64,000 nucleotides of DNA from assembly GCF_001649575.2 (NCBI RefSeq), contig NC_051438.1, positions 8,178,677 through 8,242,676 on the forward strand, read 5' to 3'. Made by a program: the position numbers and the translations under genes. This document shows positions 37,497 to 50,379 of this stretch, in pieces. The notes beneath the pieces are model-generated. The model was not told the DNA's origin and did not search any database. It was given only the letters and a program-made list of their open reading frames with translations. The stretch comes from Kryptolebias marmoratus. Lineage: Eukaryota > Chordata > Actinopteri > Cyprinodontiformes > Rivulidae. Numbering within the stretch: the first letter of the stretch is position 1; the number at the start of each line of letters is the position of its first letter.

Positions 37497-38163
37497 TAGA
37501 ATCAGAAAATATGACTCAGTGTTGAAAAATTCCCCGTCATGACCCACTTTGCCAACACAGGTCACATAAGTCTGTTAGTAATGACTTTGAAACTATTAGT
37601 TTGTGTGCATCTTTCTAAATTTAGAAATGCTAACTGTGTTAGCTTTTCTTTGGCATTTTCAATGTTACGTTAGCATCTGGTCACCAGCCTGTGATTAATA
37701 GGGTTTTTTTGAGATATGTTATTGTGCACTCTTTATTTAGAACATTTATGTAAGATAAGCCGTAGTCATTTAAGTTTCAAGGTAACTGAAATGCACCAAT
37801 AATCATTTTACAAATGCATGGCAGCCTCCTGAATCCTATCTGAACCGAACTGTGAAGGTACCTGAAGATTCCCAGCCCTACACCAAGTAAGATATTAATC
37901 ATTCATAACTTTTACACAGAGCCTCACTTCAAACAACCTAAATTATTGGGTTTATTAGGTTTTAAAGGAGCTTGCAAAATAATTCCCTCCATGCCTAAAT
38001 GGAGAATGTGGAGGAGAAACTCTGGAGCTCCATGTGCACAAACACAATTAGAGTAGCTTCACACATCCCACACAGAACAGACACCAAGCAAGCCTTAACA
38101 AGCCTCACTCAGTTAGCTGCAGCAGCAATTTACACCCCGGCGGAGATTTTCCCACAGCACTCC

Positions 38164-38210
<47 letters not shown>

Positions 38211-38499
38211 TGCGATGCACGCGTGTACAATCCATACGTGGGATTGTCTGCAGAACACGTGTGAGCGAAGCGGCTGACCCAGGACCTGCATGTGGCAGAG
38301 AGTGATGGGAGGGCTCCTCGGCGAGAGCGCAGAGGGGGGCCGGAGAAACAGGGGGGCCCCAAACAGCCTGACCAATGGTCTGTGACCGGGCTGCGTCACC
38401 GTCCAATCAAACGTGACCAGCGCTCCCATCGGCCGTCCATCAAGAGGTCCTTCGTTCAAGGTCAGCTGGTCCCCCGCCCCCCCGCCCCCTCCGTCTCTC

Positions 38500-38690
38500 T
38501 GTCCGGCACGGCAAGCATCAACAAAAATTGATCTAATTTCTCGCTAAGCATGATCCAATAACAGTGACTGATGTGGAAGCCAAATCAATTAGGTGTGTTT
38601 GCAGGGAGGCACGGTCGCAAACATGTCCGCACGCAGCTGCTGAAACAGGACTACATTCATAAAACGGGAATGTGGAGAGCAACCTGATGT
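38500..38690. promoter_or_regulatory. candidate conserved non-coding element
   Basis: Repeat-free island in the microsatellite cluster with AAAAATTGATCTAATTTC, GCATGATCCAATAACAG and CCAAATCAATTAGGTG, dense in homeodomain-like ATTGATC/CAATTAG and a CCAAT-type site. Function is inferred. Confidence 0.3.
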
Positions 38691-39492
38691 GTGTGTGTGT
38701 GTGTGTGTGGGCGTGCATGCACAAAGGAGAGAAGCTCCCTCTATCTCATTCTCCGATCAGCGTGATTTCTGCAGCTGTCACCATAGAAACCAGGGAGGGC
38801 GCCAGAGATAGAGAGAGAGAGTGAGAGAGAGGAGAAGATGCAAGGCAGAGAGGAGAGGGAAAATAAGATTGAGAAAAAGTAGGAGAGGCAGTTTGCGTGT
38901 GTGTGTCTCTGTGTGTGTGTGTGTTAGAGGTACAGAGAGAGGAGCACTGGTTGGTGAATGACAGCGGCTACAACAGGCCTTCATGCAGCATCACCCTGCT
39001 AACCTCAACCAGCATCTCAACCCTCCATCTGCACACACCAACGTCAGCAAAGACTGTCACATCTGATGAAGAAAAGCCTGAGTGTTCGTGTGTGTGCGCG
39101 TGTGTGCGCGCGCGCGCCATATCGACTGTCAATAAATCCCTCTCCTCTTCCCCTCTCTGCTCCTTTATCTTTTTGTTTCCGTGCAAGACAAACACACACA
39201 CACACACACACTGATCTGACCTTGTGCGTTATCTTCATTGTTCTATTTGCAGCTGCGAGATCTATTTAGGTATAAATACACCCATCAGAATCAGCAAAAA
39301 TCACACACACACACACACACAGAGAAGGAGAGAGAGAAGCTGTCTTCCGCTCCAGATGTACAGTGAAGCCTTTTGTTGGAGGAAGAAAAAAAAAAGGGTT
39401 GTGGGTGTGAGAAAAAGTGGCGAGGGGGGGAGAAAGAATCGGGAAGACAAAAAGAAACTGGGGAGGACGGAAATAGAAGAAGTGTATTTTAC

Positions 39493-39652
<160 letters not shown>

Positions 39653-39944
39653 GTGCAGAGTTGGTAATGAATAGTTAATGAAGGCCTTGCGGGCAGAACA
39701 GTGGAGAAAAGCTATTCTCTTCGTCTTTCTTTTCTTTTCCCCCCTCTCTCAGGAGTCGTGTGCAAGTCATTCTGCTCCCCACCTGTCCTCCATTTATCTT
39801 TCCTTCTTTTCTCTTCCCTTTCTGCTCCCGCTCTCTTTTTAACACTTTGCTGTCTAACACTCGCCTCTCCCTTCTTCCCCTGGTTTTGTACCGAAAGGCA
39901 AAAGGATGATGGGTGTTTTTTTTTGTTTGTTTGTTTTTTTTTGC

Positions 39945-40795
39945 ACGTCTGTTCATTTCTCTGTCTGTTAGCAAAATATCCCAAGAACCACAGGACAGAT
40001 TTGACTGAAACTCTCAGAAAAGTAACCACGGGATGTTCGCTGATTAACTTCTGAAGTCAACGCAATTGGAAATGGCGAACCACAGCTGAGCACATTTAGC
40101 AAACCCCCCAAAATGGCTACAGTTCAGATAGTTTTACAGATATTGAGCTAAAACTTGGTTTGACAGTAGCTGAGAGTAATCCCCAACACATACTCTGAGC
40201 ACTAAATGATCACCCAAGACCTTTGTTTAAAACATTGTCAATAATTAAGAGAGTCAACCTTGTCTGTCTGTTAGCAAAAAATTTCATGAACCATTGGATG
40301 TATTTTAATGACACTTTCAGAAAATATTTGTTCAGTGTACGTCTACAACCAATCAACATTTGGAGTCAACCTGATTCAAAATGGCCACCACTGCCAACTG
40401 ACCTTAGGAAACACAAATATGGCTGTAACTCAGTTTTACAGATATTGAGCTAAAATCTGATGTGGTAGAAGCTGAGCGTCATCCTGGACACAATGAGTGC
40501 TACACATTGTGGAACATCTTTGCCTAAAACTTTGGCATTAACTGTTGGAGTCCCCCCTGCCTGACTGTTAGCAAAATATCTCATGAACCACTGGACATAT
40601 TTTAAGGAAACTCAGCAGAAAATAACCGTTGGTTGTACCTGTACATCTGCAGCTGATTCATTTTTGAAGTCAACCAGAATCAAGATGGCACCTAACACAC
40701 TTTTGTTTTTCAGGATTTGACCAAAACATGTACAACATCATCATTTATCAGTATAAGATGATCTCACTGTAAACCTCTGGCATAGACTCTGGAAA
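39945..40795 (+). repeat. tandem ~300-bp unit repeat, forward, three units
   Basis: Unit starts at TGT(C)TGTTAGCAAAAT occur near 39963, 40264 and 40563, a period of about 300 bp. Each unit carries ...ATGGCNACC..., TTTTACAGATATTGAGCTAA and GTAGCTGAG. The last unit switches to the tail GATTTGACCAAAACATG and CTCTGGCATAGAC. This is one of the two clearest arrays. Confidence 0.85.
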
Positions 40796-41424
40796 ACACA
40801 CACACACACAAACACACTCAAACAAACAAACGAATGATTGCAAGGCTGCAGTGTAAGCTACCAGGCACAGGTCTCCCGATAAGAGGATTGAAGCATTGAT
40901 CACATCTGCCCTTTGTGGGCGCTGCAGAACATCAACCGAAGGGAGACGACATCCCACCGCCCCTCAACGCCAAAGTGTGTTCCGTGCTCGCAACCAGCGC
41001 GGTACGTTTTACCGCCCCCCCCCCCACGTGCGATTCCCCGATCTAGACGCCCGCTCCATCCGCTGAGGTCAGACGGGCTTGTTGCACACTGGATCAGCGG
41101 CTGATCCCATTTCAAGCAGAGCCGACCGAAGCTCGTGTTTGTCACGTCAGCTGTGTTATTACCACCGATCGAGGTTCTCATTCCTGTCTAACTCCTGGAC
41201 TTTGCGAGAGCTTCGTATAGAAACAGTGTTACAGCACTTTGTCCACAGCAGGCCAACTCAAATCCAATCAATGGATTTATTGGCTGAAACTGCTTGTTTC
41301 TGTCTCCGCTACACTCTTCAGTGTCTAGTAAAAATTAAAAATACTAACCGCACTTCACTCGGATTCTCTGCAGCACAGTTCTCCGTACCTTAGCTGCAGC
41401 TAAGCGAGGGAAGACGGGAGGAGT

Positions 41425-41670
41425 CGTGAGATATTTTGCTGACAGACAGGCGGCGTTGACACCAATATTTAGTACCATTTTTTGTATTTTCAATTGGTTG
41501 TGGCAGCCATGTTGGTTTTAAGTTGACTTCAAAAGTAGTAAATATTCATCTAAAGTTTTTGAAATATTTTGCCAGCATATCAGACAGACAAATGCATGCA
41601 CGCACAGACACACACACACACACACACACAAGGGAAAACATTATTGCCCACCGCTGAATATCTAAGATTT
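41425..41670 (-). repeat. tandem-unit repeat family, reverse, partial unit with hairpin end
   Basis: Partial reverse unit (CAGCCATGTTGGTTTTAAG, GAAATATTTTGCCAGCATAT) followed by a CA microsatellite and AGGGAAAACATTATTGCCCACCGCTG, which preserves half of the hairpin well. Confidence 0.65.
41609..41631. repeat. CA microsatellite
   Basis: Perfect CA run next to the hairpin end of a tandem-unit repeat. Confidence 0.9.
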
Positions 41671-41840
41671 CAACGCTGATTTTTAAAATATTAACAGCTG
41701 ACAGATTTAAAATTTTAAGAACCTAAAATATCTGATAATGATTTTAACCAGAACAGGATCTCGTGGTGCGAGATCTTGCAAGACTAAAACTTCACAGGAT
41801 TTCCCTTCGAGTTGAAAACTTTCTCACCCCCTCAGCATCC

Positions 41841-41895
41841 NNNNNNNNNNNNNNNNNNNNNNNNNNNNNNNNNNNNNNNNNNNNNNNNNNNNNNN
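41841..41895. other. assembly gap, 55 N
   Basis: A run of 55 N followed directly by a poly-A tract, inside the large upstream intron. Confidence 1.
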
Positions 41896-42599
41896 AAAAA
41901 AAAAAAAAAAGACTGTATCATGTCTTTGTCTGGTGACAAATATCACAGCGGTTCAAACAAGCTGCTGAACAAAAGTCAGGCACTAGGACCACGCAGCACG
42001 TCTCTCAAGCAGTCGCTGTGGAGGCAGCTTCCCCCCACAGCGACTGCAGCTACGTGCTGAGAGGAAGAGTCGCCGTCGCGCATTCATTTGCAAACAGAGC
42101 AGACTGACGCCAGAGTTCCCACAGGCTGAGAAAATAAAGTTTGAACCTGTCGTTTTTTGTTTTTTTTTTACTTCGAGTTGAGAGAAGTCTACCCAAACTT
42201 TGAGTCGAGGTGAAGCTGTACTGGTCAGTGTGTGTGTGTCCGATGCTCTTATTGTGAAGGACTGAAAAAAGTTCCGTGAGCTGCGCTTCAGCGGGAGTAA
42301 TGAGCTGTGCCTCTGATCGCCTTCCACCAAAGTAGGTTTTTAGTTAACCCAAAAAACGTGCCACCCTAACCCTCAGATATCATATTAATAAAAAAATGAA
42401 ACAAATACAGCCGGGTTCAGGAGCACGGCGGGGTTCACTTCCTCTGGCTTGAGTCTCGAAACACAATTTTTGTTTTTTAATATCGCTAGTCAGTCAATAT
42501 TTACAACTTAATCTCCAAACTTAAAAGAACCCTCCTTCTTCTGCATCGTAAAGATGCTGCCACAGCTAATCAACAAAATGGACAAAAATGATTTAAAAC

Positions 42600-43095
42600 T
42601 ACTGTATTTTCAGGACTATATGGTGCATTTAAAAGCCTTCTATTTTCTCAAAAAACGACAGTGCACCTTATAATCCGGAGCGCCTTATATATGTAAGAAG
42701 TCGTGATGTTTTAGTACGACTTTGGTTAAACTACAAAGCTGCACCGCTCGCAGCATTAAGGCTCAGTTAGAGTCACACAGGGCTCCGCACACAGTGGAGG
42801 CGTTTCTACTTGACGCTTACGTCGGTGCAGTATCCTTCTGTGAGTTTTGAACCGTTTGATTATCTCTGTGATCTCTCATAGAGGGATCATATAAATGCTG
42901 ATACAGGCGAACCAGCTCCGCTAGAGCAGCGAAATCCTCCATTTTGAATGGAGTGTGGCGCACGGTCCGCACAAAGTTACAAGAATTGGGAGATGCGCCT
43001 TACAGTCTTTATATATGACAAAAGTTTGAAAATGGATCATTCATTGACAGTGCGTCTTATAATCCAGTGTGCCCTGTAGTGCTGAAAATATGGTA
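42600..43095 (-). mobile_element. 'CTTATAATCC' TIR element carrying a MADF-like start, copy 1
   Basis: Ends CTGTATTTTCAGGACTATA and CTGAAAATATGGTA are terminal inverted repeats; just inside are CACCTTATAATCCGGAGCGCC and TGCGTCTTATAATCCAG. On the minus strand the interior holds TCAAAATGGAGG followed by a frame LAELVRLYQHLYDPSMRDHR, about 40 residues before a stop. This resembles the start of a MADF/Myb-like DNA-binding domain. A copy in opposite orientation is at 45940-46432. Confidence 0.75.
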
Positions 43096-43764
43096 ATTAA
43101 TCTTGCCTGTTAGCAAAATATCTCACATAGCAGAGGAAATTCTCAGAAAGTAATGATTGAACGTACACCTACCATCCTGAGCAGAGCTTTAACTGGTGGT
43201 GCGTTCAGGGACCATCGTTACTGTTTTCAGCTCCAACACTTGCGCAGTGTTAGCATCATTTGTGTTTCTTTCCCACTCTTCTTCTCCTTCTCTTTTTCAT
43301 ATAAATTAAAAAAAAAAAAAAAAACATCAGATCAAAAAGGCCCTCTGTGATCAGTCAGAAAGTGCTGAGCAACGAGATCCCGTTGGCATTTGCACGTCCA
43401 CAACAATTAATGCCCTGCAGTGAACTGACAAAGGTTTATTGAGGATTTAATCTTCACTTGGCATCTCTGCACGTTGGCGGCACCAGAGAGCGGCACATGC
43501 AGCCACTTTTTACTGTTTGAAGCCGAAACCCAGAAAAACGCGTCCCTGCCTTTTATCAGCCTGGTCAGCCTGTGATGTCCGAAACCAAAGAGAGCAGGAG
43601 CGACAGGGGATTCATCGGGGAGCGAGCCAAACTTTTAGCTGGACACGTTACGCGGTGCTGAGGGGACAGTCACAGACTCACTCTTCGACAGTTTTATCAT
43701 TTCTGAATGCTTGGACACCGATGGCGATTGATCCTTGTGTTGTTATTGAAAGGTGGGCAACGAT

Positions 43765-44700
43765 CTGTCTGTCTGTTAGCAAAATATCTCATGAACCAGG
43801 CAACAGGTTTTGATGAAATTCTCATCAAGTAATCATTGGCTGTACATCTACAACCGATTAACATTTGTAGTTAGCCCAATTCAAAATGGCCGCTACAGCT
43901 AGTCAACCTTAGCAAACACAAAAATGGCTAAAACTCCGCCAATGTGACCTAATTTGAGCTAAACATCGGTGTGGTAGTAGCTGAGAGTCATTAACAACAC
44001 TGTGAGCACTAACAGATGGTACAAGAGTTTTGTCTAAAACTCCACCATTAACTGTATGGAGTCAACTCTGTCTGTTAGCAAAATATATCATGAACTACTG
44101 GACAATCTTTAATGAAATTGTCAGAAAATAACCACTGCATGTTTTTCTACTACTGATTCATTTTAGGAACCGACCCAATTCAAAATGGCTGCTGTAGGCA
44201 ACTCAGCTTACAAAACACAAAAATAACTTTAAGCCAGTCAGTTTTACTGATATTAAGCTACGATTCAGTGTGGTAGTAGCTGAGAGTCATCCCTGACATA
44301 TAGTCCAAACACTACTCACTGTGCAAGATCTCGGCTTAAAACATTGGCATCCACTGTTGGAGTCAACCCTGTTGTCTGTTAGCAAAATATCTCATGAACG
44401 AATGGAGGAATTTTAATGAAACTTGCAGAAAGTAATCATTTAATGTATATTTACAGATGATTAACTTTTAGTGACACCTTATTTCAAGATGGACACCACA
44501 GGTGATCGATCTCAGCAAATATAAATATGGCTACAGCTCACTTAATTTTACAGATAATGAGCTAAAATTTTGTGTAGTAGTAGCTGAGAGTCATTCCCAA
44601 CACATACCCTGAGCGTGACATCTCACAGTATTGTGCATTAAATTGTGTTCAAGGTTTGACAAACAGACTTAACTCAATCTTAGTTTTAAAAACTGGAATA
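43765..44700 (+). repeat. tandem ~300-bp unit repeat, forward, three units
   Basis: GTCTGTTAGCAAAATAT recurs at about 43771, 44070 and 44374 (spacing 299 and 304). Shared phrases are CATGAAC(C/T)A, CCAATTCAAAATGGC, GTGGTAGTAGCTGAGAGTCAT. It ends with GGTTTGACAAACAG. A shorter forward fragment precedes it at 43095-43175. Confidence 0.85.
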
Positions 44701-44844
44701 CTAGGCTCCTAATTTTAATATGATCCGCTAATGGTAGATGATAGTATGGAGCTCTGGTCTGAATAAAATCTGCTTAAAGCTCAACGGGACCGAGGGATTT
44801 GATATTTCACCTGTTCTTGGACCTGTTCGGTGTAATGTGTGTGA

Positions 44845-44848
44845 GCGT

Positions 44849-44881
<33 letters not shown>
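44845..44881. repeat. GT microsatellite
   Basis: Nearly perfect GT run after GTGTGAGCGTGTGTATG. Confidence 0.9.
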
Positions 44882-45299
44882 ATGTGGGGTTACAAGCTCC
44901 TGTAAAATTAATTAAAAACTATCAGCTCTTAGTAATAATTTATGAAAATCAGAGAAGCACGGGGAACAAGAGAAGAGACAACCGAGTCTGTGTCTAAGAC
45001 GTTCTATTTCAGTCTCCCGGAGCCGGAACACCCCGGTCACCTCCGCGCTTTTATGACAGAATAATGCTTTATGGTTTATAACATTACACCTCTGCTGCAG
45101 GTAACGACGGAGCTCATAAGCAACTTCAGATGTCTTCAACCGGCAGTAACAAGCTCTGTAAATATGGTTGTTGTTGAGAATAAATGGGCCAAAATGACTT
45201 TAACAACATGATCCCGAACAGACATTTAGTTCTCTCAGGTCTTCGGACAAAAAAATAAATAAATCAAAAAGTCTTGTTGCCTTAATAAAGCAACCAAGT

Positions 45300-45645
45300 A
45301 AACTCCGAACGTTCACATTTTCACAAAGTTGCATTAAATTCCATCCACTGATTCAGGAGCTATTTTGCTAACAGACAGACAGGGGTCGACTCCAGCAGCT
45401 CACGTTTTAAAACGAAGATCTTCAGTGATCTGTTAATGCTCGAACTGAGCTGCTGCCACACTGGGTTCCTGCTCAAATTCTGTCAAATTGACTGAGTTTT
45501 AGAAGGGTTTGTGTTTTATAAGATACATGTTAAAATTTGTCCGGTGGTTCATGGGATATTTTGCGAACAGACGGCCAAAAACACACACAGGTAAAAAACT
45601 TCCATTTCCTTTTGCCTTTTGGTGACAGGCTATGAAAAGCTTAGC
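45300..45645 (-). repeat. tandem-unit repeat family, reverse, decayed
   Basis: It contains TCCACTGATTCAGGAGC, TATTTTGCTAACAGACAGAC, then TCCGGTGGTTCATGGGATATTTTGCG, ACACACACAGG and a decayed stem. Sequence between the two phrases is shortened. Confidence 0.6.
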
Positions 45646-45939
45646 AATCTGATGCTTTCCTTTCAAATTAAGAAACAATAAACAATCTGGTAAAATGACA
45701 AGTCCAAGAGCTGGTTTTGGATTCAGTGTCATCATTTTTGGTCCAAGTGTTGATACGAGTTAAAGGAATAGTTCAGGTTTTGGTGATTGTTAACAACAGT
45801 CACTTTGCCCCCTTTCAGAATACAGGTACAGCCAGGTCTGACACCTGCTTCCTGTTTTGGTGGGATTCGTGTAGCGAGGCATTGGGAGTAAAAGTCAACT
45901 CACCCCTGTTCCACCTCTGAGCCAAAATAAAATGTAGCA

Positions 45940-46432
45940 CTTTGTTTTCCGCACTATAGGGATTATAAGACACACTGTCAATGAATGGTCCATTTTTTAA
46001 CTTTTGTCACCGGACTATAAGGCGCATCGTCTGCACCTCCCTATTTTTGTAACTTCGTGCGGACCGTGCGCCTCGCTCCATTCAAAATGGATGATTTTGG
46101 TGCTCTAGCGGAGCTGGTTCGCCTGTGTCAGCATTTATACGATCCCTCTATGAGAGATCACAAAGATAATCAAACGGTTCAAAGCTCTCGGAAGAATACA
46201 GCACCGACGTAAGCGTCAAGTAGAAACGCCTCCACCGCTCGCTGCGAACGGAGCCCTGCGACTCTAACTGAGCCTTAATGCTGCGAGCGCTGCAGCTGTG
46301 TAGTTTAACCAAAGTCGTACTAAAACATCACGATTTCTTCCATATATAAGGTGCTCTGGATTATAAGGCGCACTGTCGTTTTGTGAGAAAATTGAAGGCT
46401 TTTAAGTTCGCCTTATGGACAATATTTTGTCT
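45940..46432 (+). mobile_element. 'CTTATAATCC' TIR element carrying a MADF-like start, copy 2
   Basis: Plus-strand copy of the element at 42600-43095: GACTATAAGGCGCATCGTC near the left, TTCAAAATGGATGATTTTGG and the frame LAELVRLCQHLYDPSMRDHK in the middle, GGATTATAAGGCGCACTGTC near the right. The frame stops after about 43 residues at the same place as in copy 1 (...APT then stop). Both copies keep the ATG, frame and stop. Confidence 0.75.
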
Positions 46433-46565
46433 TGGTTCACAAAATCAGACATTAAGTCTGTTAAATGTAACTGAATGTTTAATACAAACGAAACTTTAAA
46501 ATCTTTAAGCTAGCTGGTTCTGTAGGATTAAACCCGTCCTCCTCACACAAATTGCTAACATGTCA

Positions 46566-46566
<1 letters not shown>

Positions 46567-46595
<29 letters not shown>
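46567..46595. repeat. CA microsatellite
   Basis: Perfect CA run. Confidence 0.95.
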
Positions 46596-46598
<3 letters not shown>

Positions 46599-47449
46599 AG
46601 AGTAAACTCATATTAGTTCCAAGATCGCATCTAGAAGACAGATGAACACTCTACTTGTCACCATCAAAGATCGTCACAACAAAGTGAGATAAAGTTAGCC
46701 CACCTGAGCAGAAAATAGCTTGATAAAAAAAAAAAGCACAGGGTGGTTTTAACTCTTTTCCCTCCCAAGAACAGTCTGCACTTAACTTTTTTTTTATCGA
46801 AATTATGCTCCTGGTGTTCATTCAGGGGTGATGCACCGAGCATCGCCCCCGAAACAGATTTCATCAGAGCGAACGCCCTGCTCAGGCGCAGCTCGGATGT
46901 GACGGAGCAGAGTTCACGCTCAGAGTAACAGCTAAGGATGTGGTTTTACAACTTCACAAGTATCGGGCTATTCTGAGCGCACGCCAAGCCCCTTGAAGTC
47001 TGCCAGAGCACAACTACGCCGAGCGCAGAATGCCAAAGATTTTAAATAAAAACTAAAATAAAATAAGGACTTAAAGAGAAAACTGGGTGTCTCAGATTTA
47101 CGGAAACAGGTTTTCTCTGCAGCTGCACCACCGACAGATCCCGGGATTGAACGCTTCTAACTTCGGATTTGATGTCAAATCTAATTCCAAGGAAGAAAAT
47201 GAGAGGGCGAGAGAACGAGTCGAATCCATCCAGTATGAAACACGCTGTACTGATACGGTAAGAGGGGTGTATTCAGTGCATCTGCATGTGTGTGTGTGTG
47301 AAAGTGGGGGTACACAGAGACCCCTCTCTCATTCACAAACTAAGCCATGTGGCGCCGGGCCGGTCCCTTTAAGAGGCATGTGTCGGAGTTTTCAACTAAG
47401 GCTGACTGCTGAAAAAGATAAGTGCTGATACATTATTCACAAGCAAGAA

Positions 47450-48130
47450 AACACACACACTCGCTCTCTCTCTCTCTTACACACACACATACACACGCAC
47501 GCACTCAATACTACACACTAAATAACTGAAGGACATGTAGCTACAACACTTGGACAATCAGGAGGGAGCTGTGTGACAAAGAAGTGCGCTAATATGTGCA
47601 CCTCAACGAGCAGAGTTGATCATTATGACATCGAGAGAACATAAATGAGCAAAGACGTGACCTATACATCCACCTGCGGCACACACACACACACACACAC
47701 ACTGAGGCAGCAGAGTGGAGAAATCCTCAGCCTTCTGTTATTCTCTGTGCATAATTTATAGCAGCCCCAGATCTCTCTGCTAATGACAGCACACTGGGGC
47801 ATCTGCAGCACAGCAGCAACAGCTAACTGGCATTGCTCAGTGTGTGCGCGTGTGTGTGTGTGTGTGTGCGTGTGTGAGCCAAGACTAGGACAGTGAGGGA
47901 GACAGCAGAAAAGAGAAACAGAAGAGAGAGCGACACACAGAGGGTGTCTGAAATAGACACACAGATAACACAACAAAGAAGAAAAAGGATGAGCGACACA
48001 GGTGAGAGGAGGCCACGCACGCACCAACACGCACAAACACGCACCAACTCACACCGTCTTGTCAAGCCACTAATGCAACCAGTGAATCTCCCTGGGTGCG
48101 TGTTCACGCAGCACACACACACACGCCCGA
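47450..48130. repeat. CA/GT microsatellite region
   Basis: CA/CT tracts at 47452-47506, CA at 47680-47702, GT at 47838-47875, and CA-rich imperfect tracts at 48016-48125. The space 47705-47835 is unique sequence. Confidence 0.85.
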
Positions 48131-48262
48131 GGTCCAGCTTTAAGTGAAAGGCGTCTTAATCGAGCAAGTTGTGCAGTGAACGGTCACACACACTGATCGA
48201 CAATTCACTTTCTGCTGCGGATTCTCAAACGCACCATGGCCTGATAAAAGCCACAGCTCACA

Positions 48263-48420
48263 TTTAAAGGAATAGTTCAGAGATTTAAGAAGTTGAGATG
48301 CATCAAATTGTTATCAGCGGTCAGTAACTAACCTACCGTACACTGAAGTCAGAGCAAGTTCAGTTTGAAGAATCAGGGAGAAATTCTCTTTCTTTTGCTC
48401 GTTTGTGAGTTTATTTTTAG
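48263..48420. mobile_element. MITE end fragment (AAAGGAATAGTTCAG type)
   Basis: The phrase TTTAAAGGAATAGTTCAGAG is the terminal motif of the inverted-repeat MITE family in this window; a second fragment with GTTAAAGGAATAGTTCAGG is at 45762-45910. Only one end is preserved. Confidence 0.45.
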
Positions 48421-48534
48421 AAGGACCTCAAATTACACGCAGTGAAGTGTTTTTTTCTATCTTTATTCAGACATTGTATCGACTTCCAATTAATTCAGTA
48501 GCCTTACAAAGATCTAACCTTTAACCACAACCAG

Positions 48535-48665
48535 TTCTTGTCTAACCCTAACCTAAACTCAATCACATCTTAGCCCTAAGCCTAATCCCTATCCTAAAAA
48601 TGGCATTCCACCTTATTAGGACAGGGCTTTGTCCACAAAAGGTCTTCTGGTCCTGACAAGGTAGA
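48535..48665. repeat. degenerate CCCTAA-rich dispersed repeat, second copy
   Basis: CTAACCCTAACCTAAAC, CTTAGCCCTAAGCCTAATCC, AAAAATGGCATTCCACC and AGGACAGGGCTTTGTCC parallel the copy at 25315. Confidence 0.6.
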
Positions 48666-49030
48666 TGATTGAGCCAGAAAAAATGCAAAGATTTACGAAA
48701 AACAAACAACAAACAAGAGTGAATGCAGGAGAAGAACATTATTTATTATAATGTTGTATAAACAGGTAAATGTCAGTTTTCACCAGCTTGATAACTAAAA
48801 TCTTTTAAGATCAGTTTTAATTGTTCTAGACACTTTCTTAAAAAGTAGAATCCAATTTTAAGGTAGGAATCCAAAATAACAGCCAAATATTTCAACTCAT
48901 CGACATTTTGAATTTCCCTTTGATCAAAAACAGTAAAATCATCACAGAGGTTTTGTCTGGTTGTAAAACACATCATGGTCGCTCTCATTACTAAATCCAT
49001 CTTAGATGATTTGACTGCAAATGACCAGCT

Positions 49031-49412
49031 GTCATGATGTTATCCATCCATCCATCCATTTTCTTTAACCGCTTCTCCATTCCAGGTCACGGGTAGCTGG
49101 TGTCTATCCCTAGCAGTCACTGTGCGAGAGGCGGGGGACACCCTGGACAGGTCGCAAGTCCATCACAGGGCCACATATAGACGAATGAGACAAACAACCA
49201 TTCACACCTTGGGACAATTTTAGAGTCATCAATTAACCTAACATGCATGTTTTTTGATCTGTGGGAGGAAACCCGAGTACCCGGAGTAAACCCACATGTG
49301 CACAGGGAGAACATGCAAACTCCACCCAGAAGGGCCTCAGGCCGGGAAGTGATCCTGCAACCTTCTTGCTGGGAGGCAACAGCTCTAACCACCATGCCAC
49401 TGTGCCACCCGT
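49031..49412 (-). mobile_element. L2-like non-LTR retrotransposon 3' end
   Basis: An ATCC microsatellite (49047-49060) abuts TTTTCTTTAACCGCTTCTCC, GAGGCGGGGGACACCCTGGA, CAGGTCGCAAGTCCATCACAGG, TTAACCTAACATGCATG, GTGGGAGGAAACCCG and AGGGAGAACATGCAAACTCC. This is the very common fish LINE-type repeat with a GGAT-type tail, in minus orientation. The subfamily (Maui/L2) is from memory. Confidence 0.8.
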
Positions 49413-50379
49413 GTCATGATGTTATTTTCCACAAATCTCAATCTGCCATAAAATCCTGAGGCAAACAAACAAAAGTGTGTTAGATGGGTTTTCATGCAAG
49501 CAAAGAGCCTGAAGAAGAAAGCCTGGATCGAGGTTTTCTCTCAGTGGGGTTTGGAGGTTTGTTGAGCCAGCAAACGCAAAGAAAGCCTGGCTTTGTTGGA
49601 CAAACATGAGAGCTACGACTGAAACTGTCGAAGGCAGCAGGAAAACTGAAGACGAGGGAAAAACATGAGAGAGCATGCAAACCCTACAGTTCTACTACAC
49701 TTAAATGCCCTTTACAAATCTAATCATAATGATTGTGCAATTCAAAAGACTGTGACTTTAAAGATCTACAAAACACTTTGCAACACATTTCCATTCAGGC
49801 AAACACTAATTTAGTACTTATATTTAGACTTTCACTATAAATATCCATCTTTGTTCTCTAAAATCAGCCACTGATGAGTATATTGAGGGTCAGTGCCTTG
49901 GCTAAGCACACTTTGAGGATCCGAACATAAAACTACTTGTTATAGTCTTCCATTTGCCACACCGGGCAATACATTAAATCTTAAGTTTAGGTTTTCACTA
50001 AATTTTTGTTTCTATTGCTGCCATTTGCTTACATTTGTCTAAAAGTTTTGAGCTCAGTTTTATTATGTAAAGCTGTTCTGTACAGAGTTGTGAGTTTAAA
50101 TAGCTCCAGTAATTGTTAAATCATTTTCGTGAGACAGTTGTGCTTTTACTTTTTCTGAACACAGAATATCTGAATTTGACCCATCGGTGTCTCTGCCGTC
50201 GCAGTCTAACTCTGCTGCAGCCGAGGAGCAGATTCACACCGTCATCATGCAGCTTGTAGAAAATAAAGGATGAAAAACACTCCTCGTTCTTGTTTGATAA
50301 ATGTGACTACCTGCGAGCTGCAATCCCAGATAAAACGTTTGATTTCTTTTAAATAAACGCTTGATCGGTTGCAGCTGCG

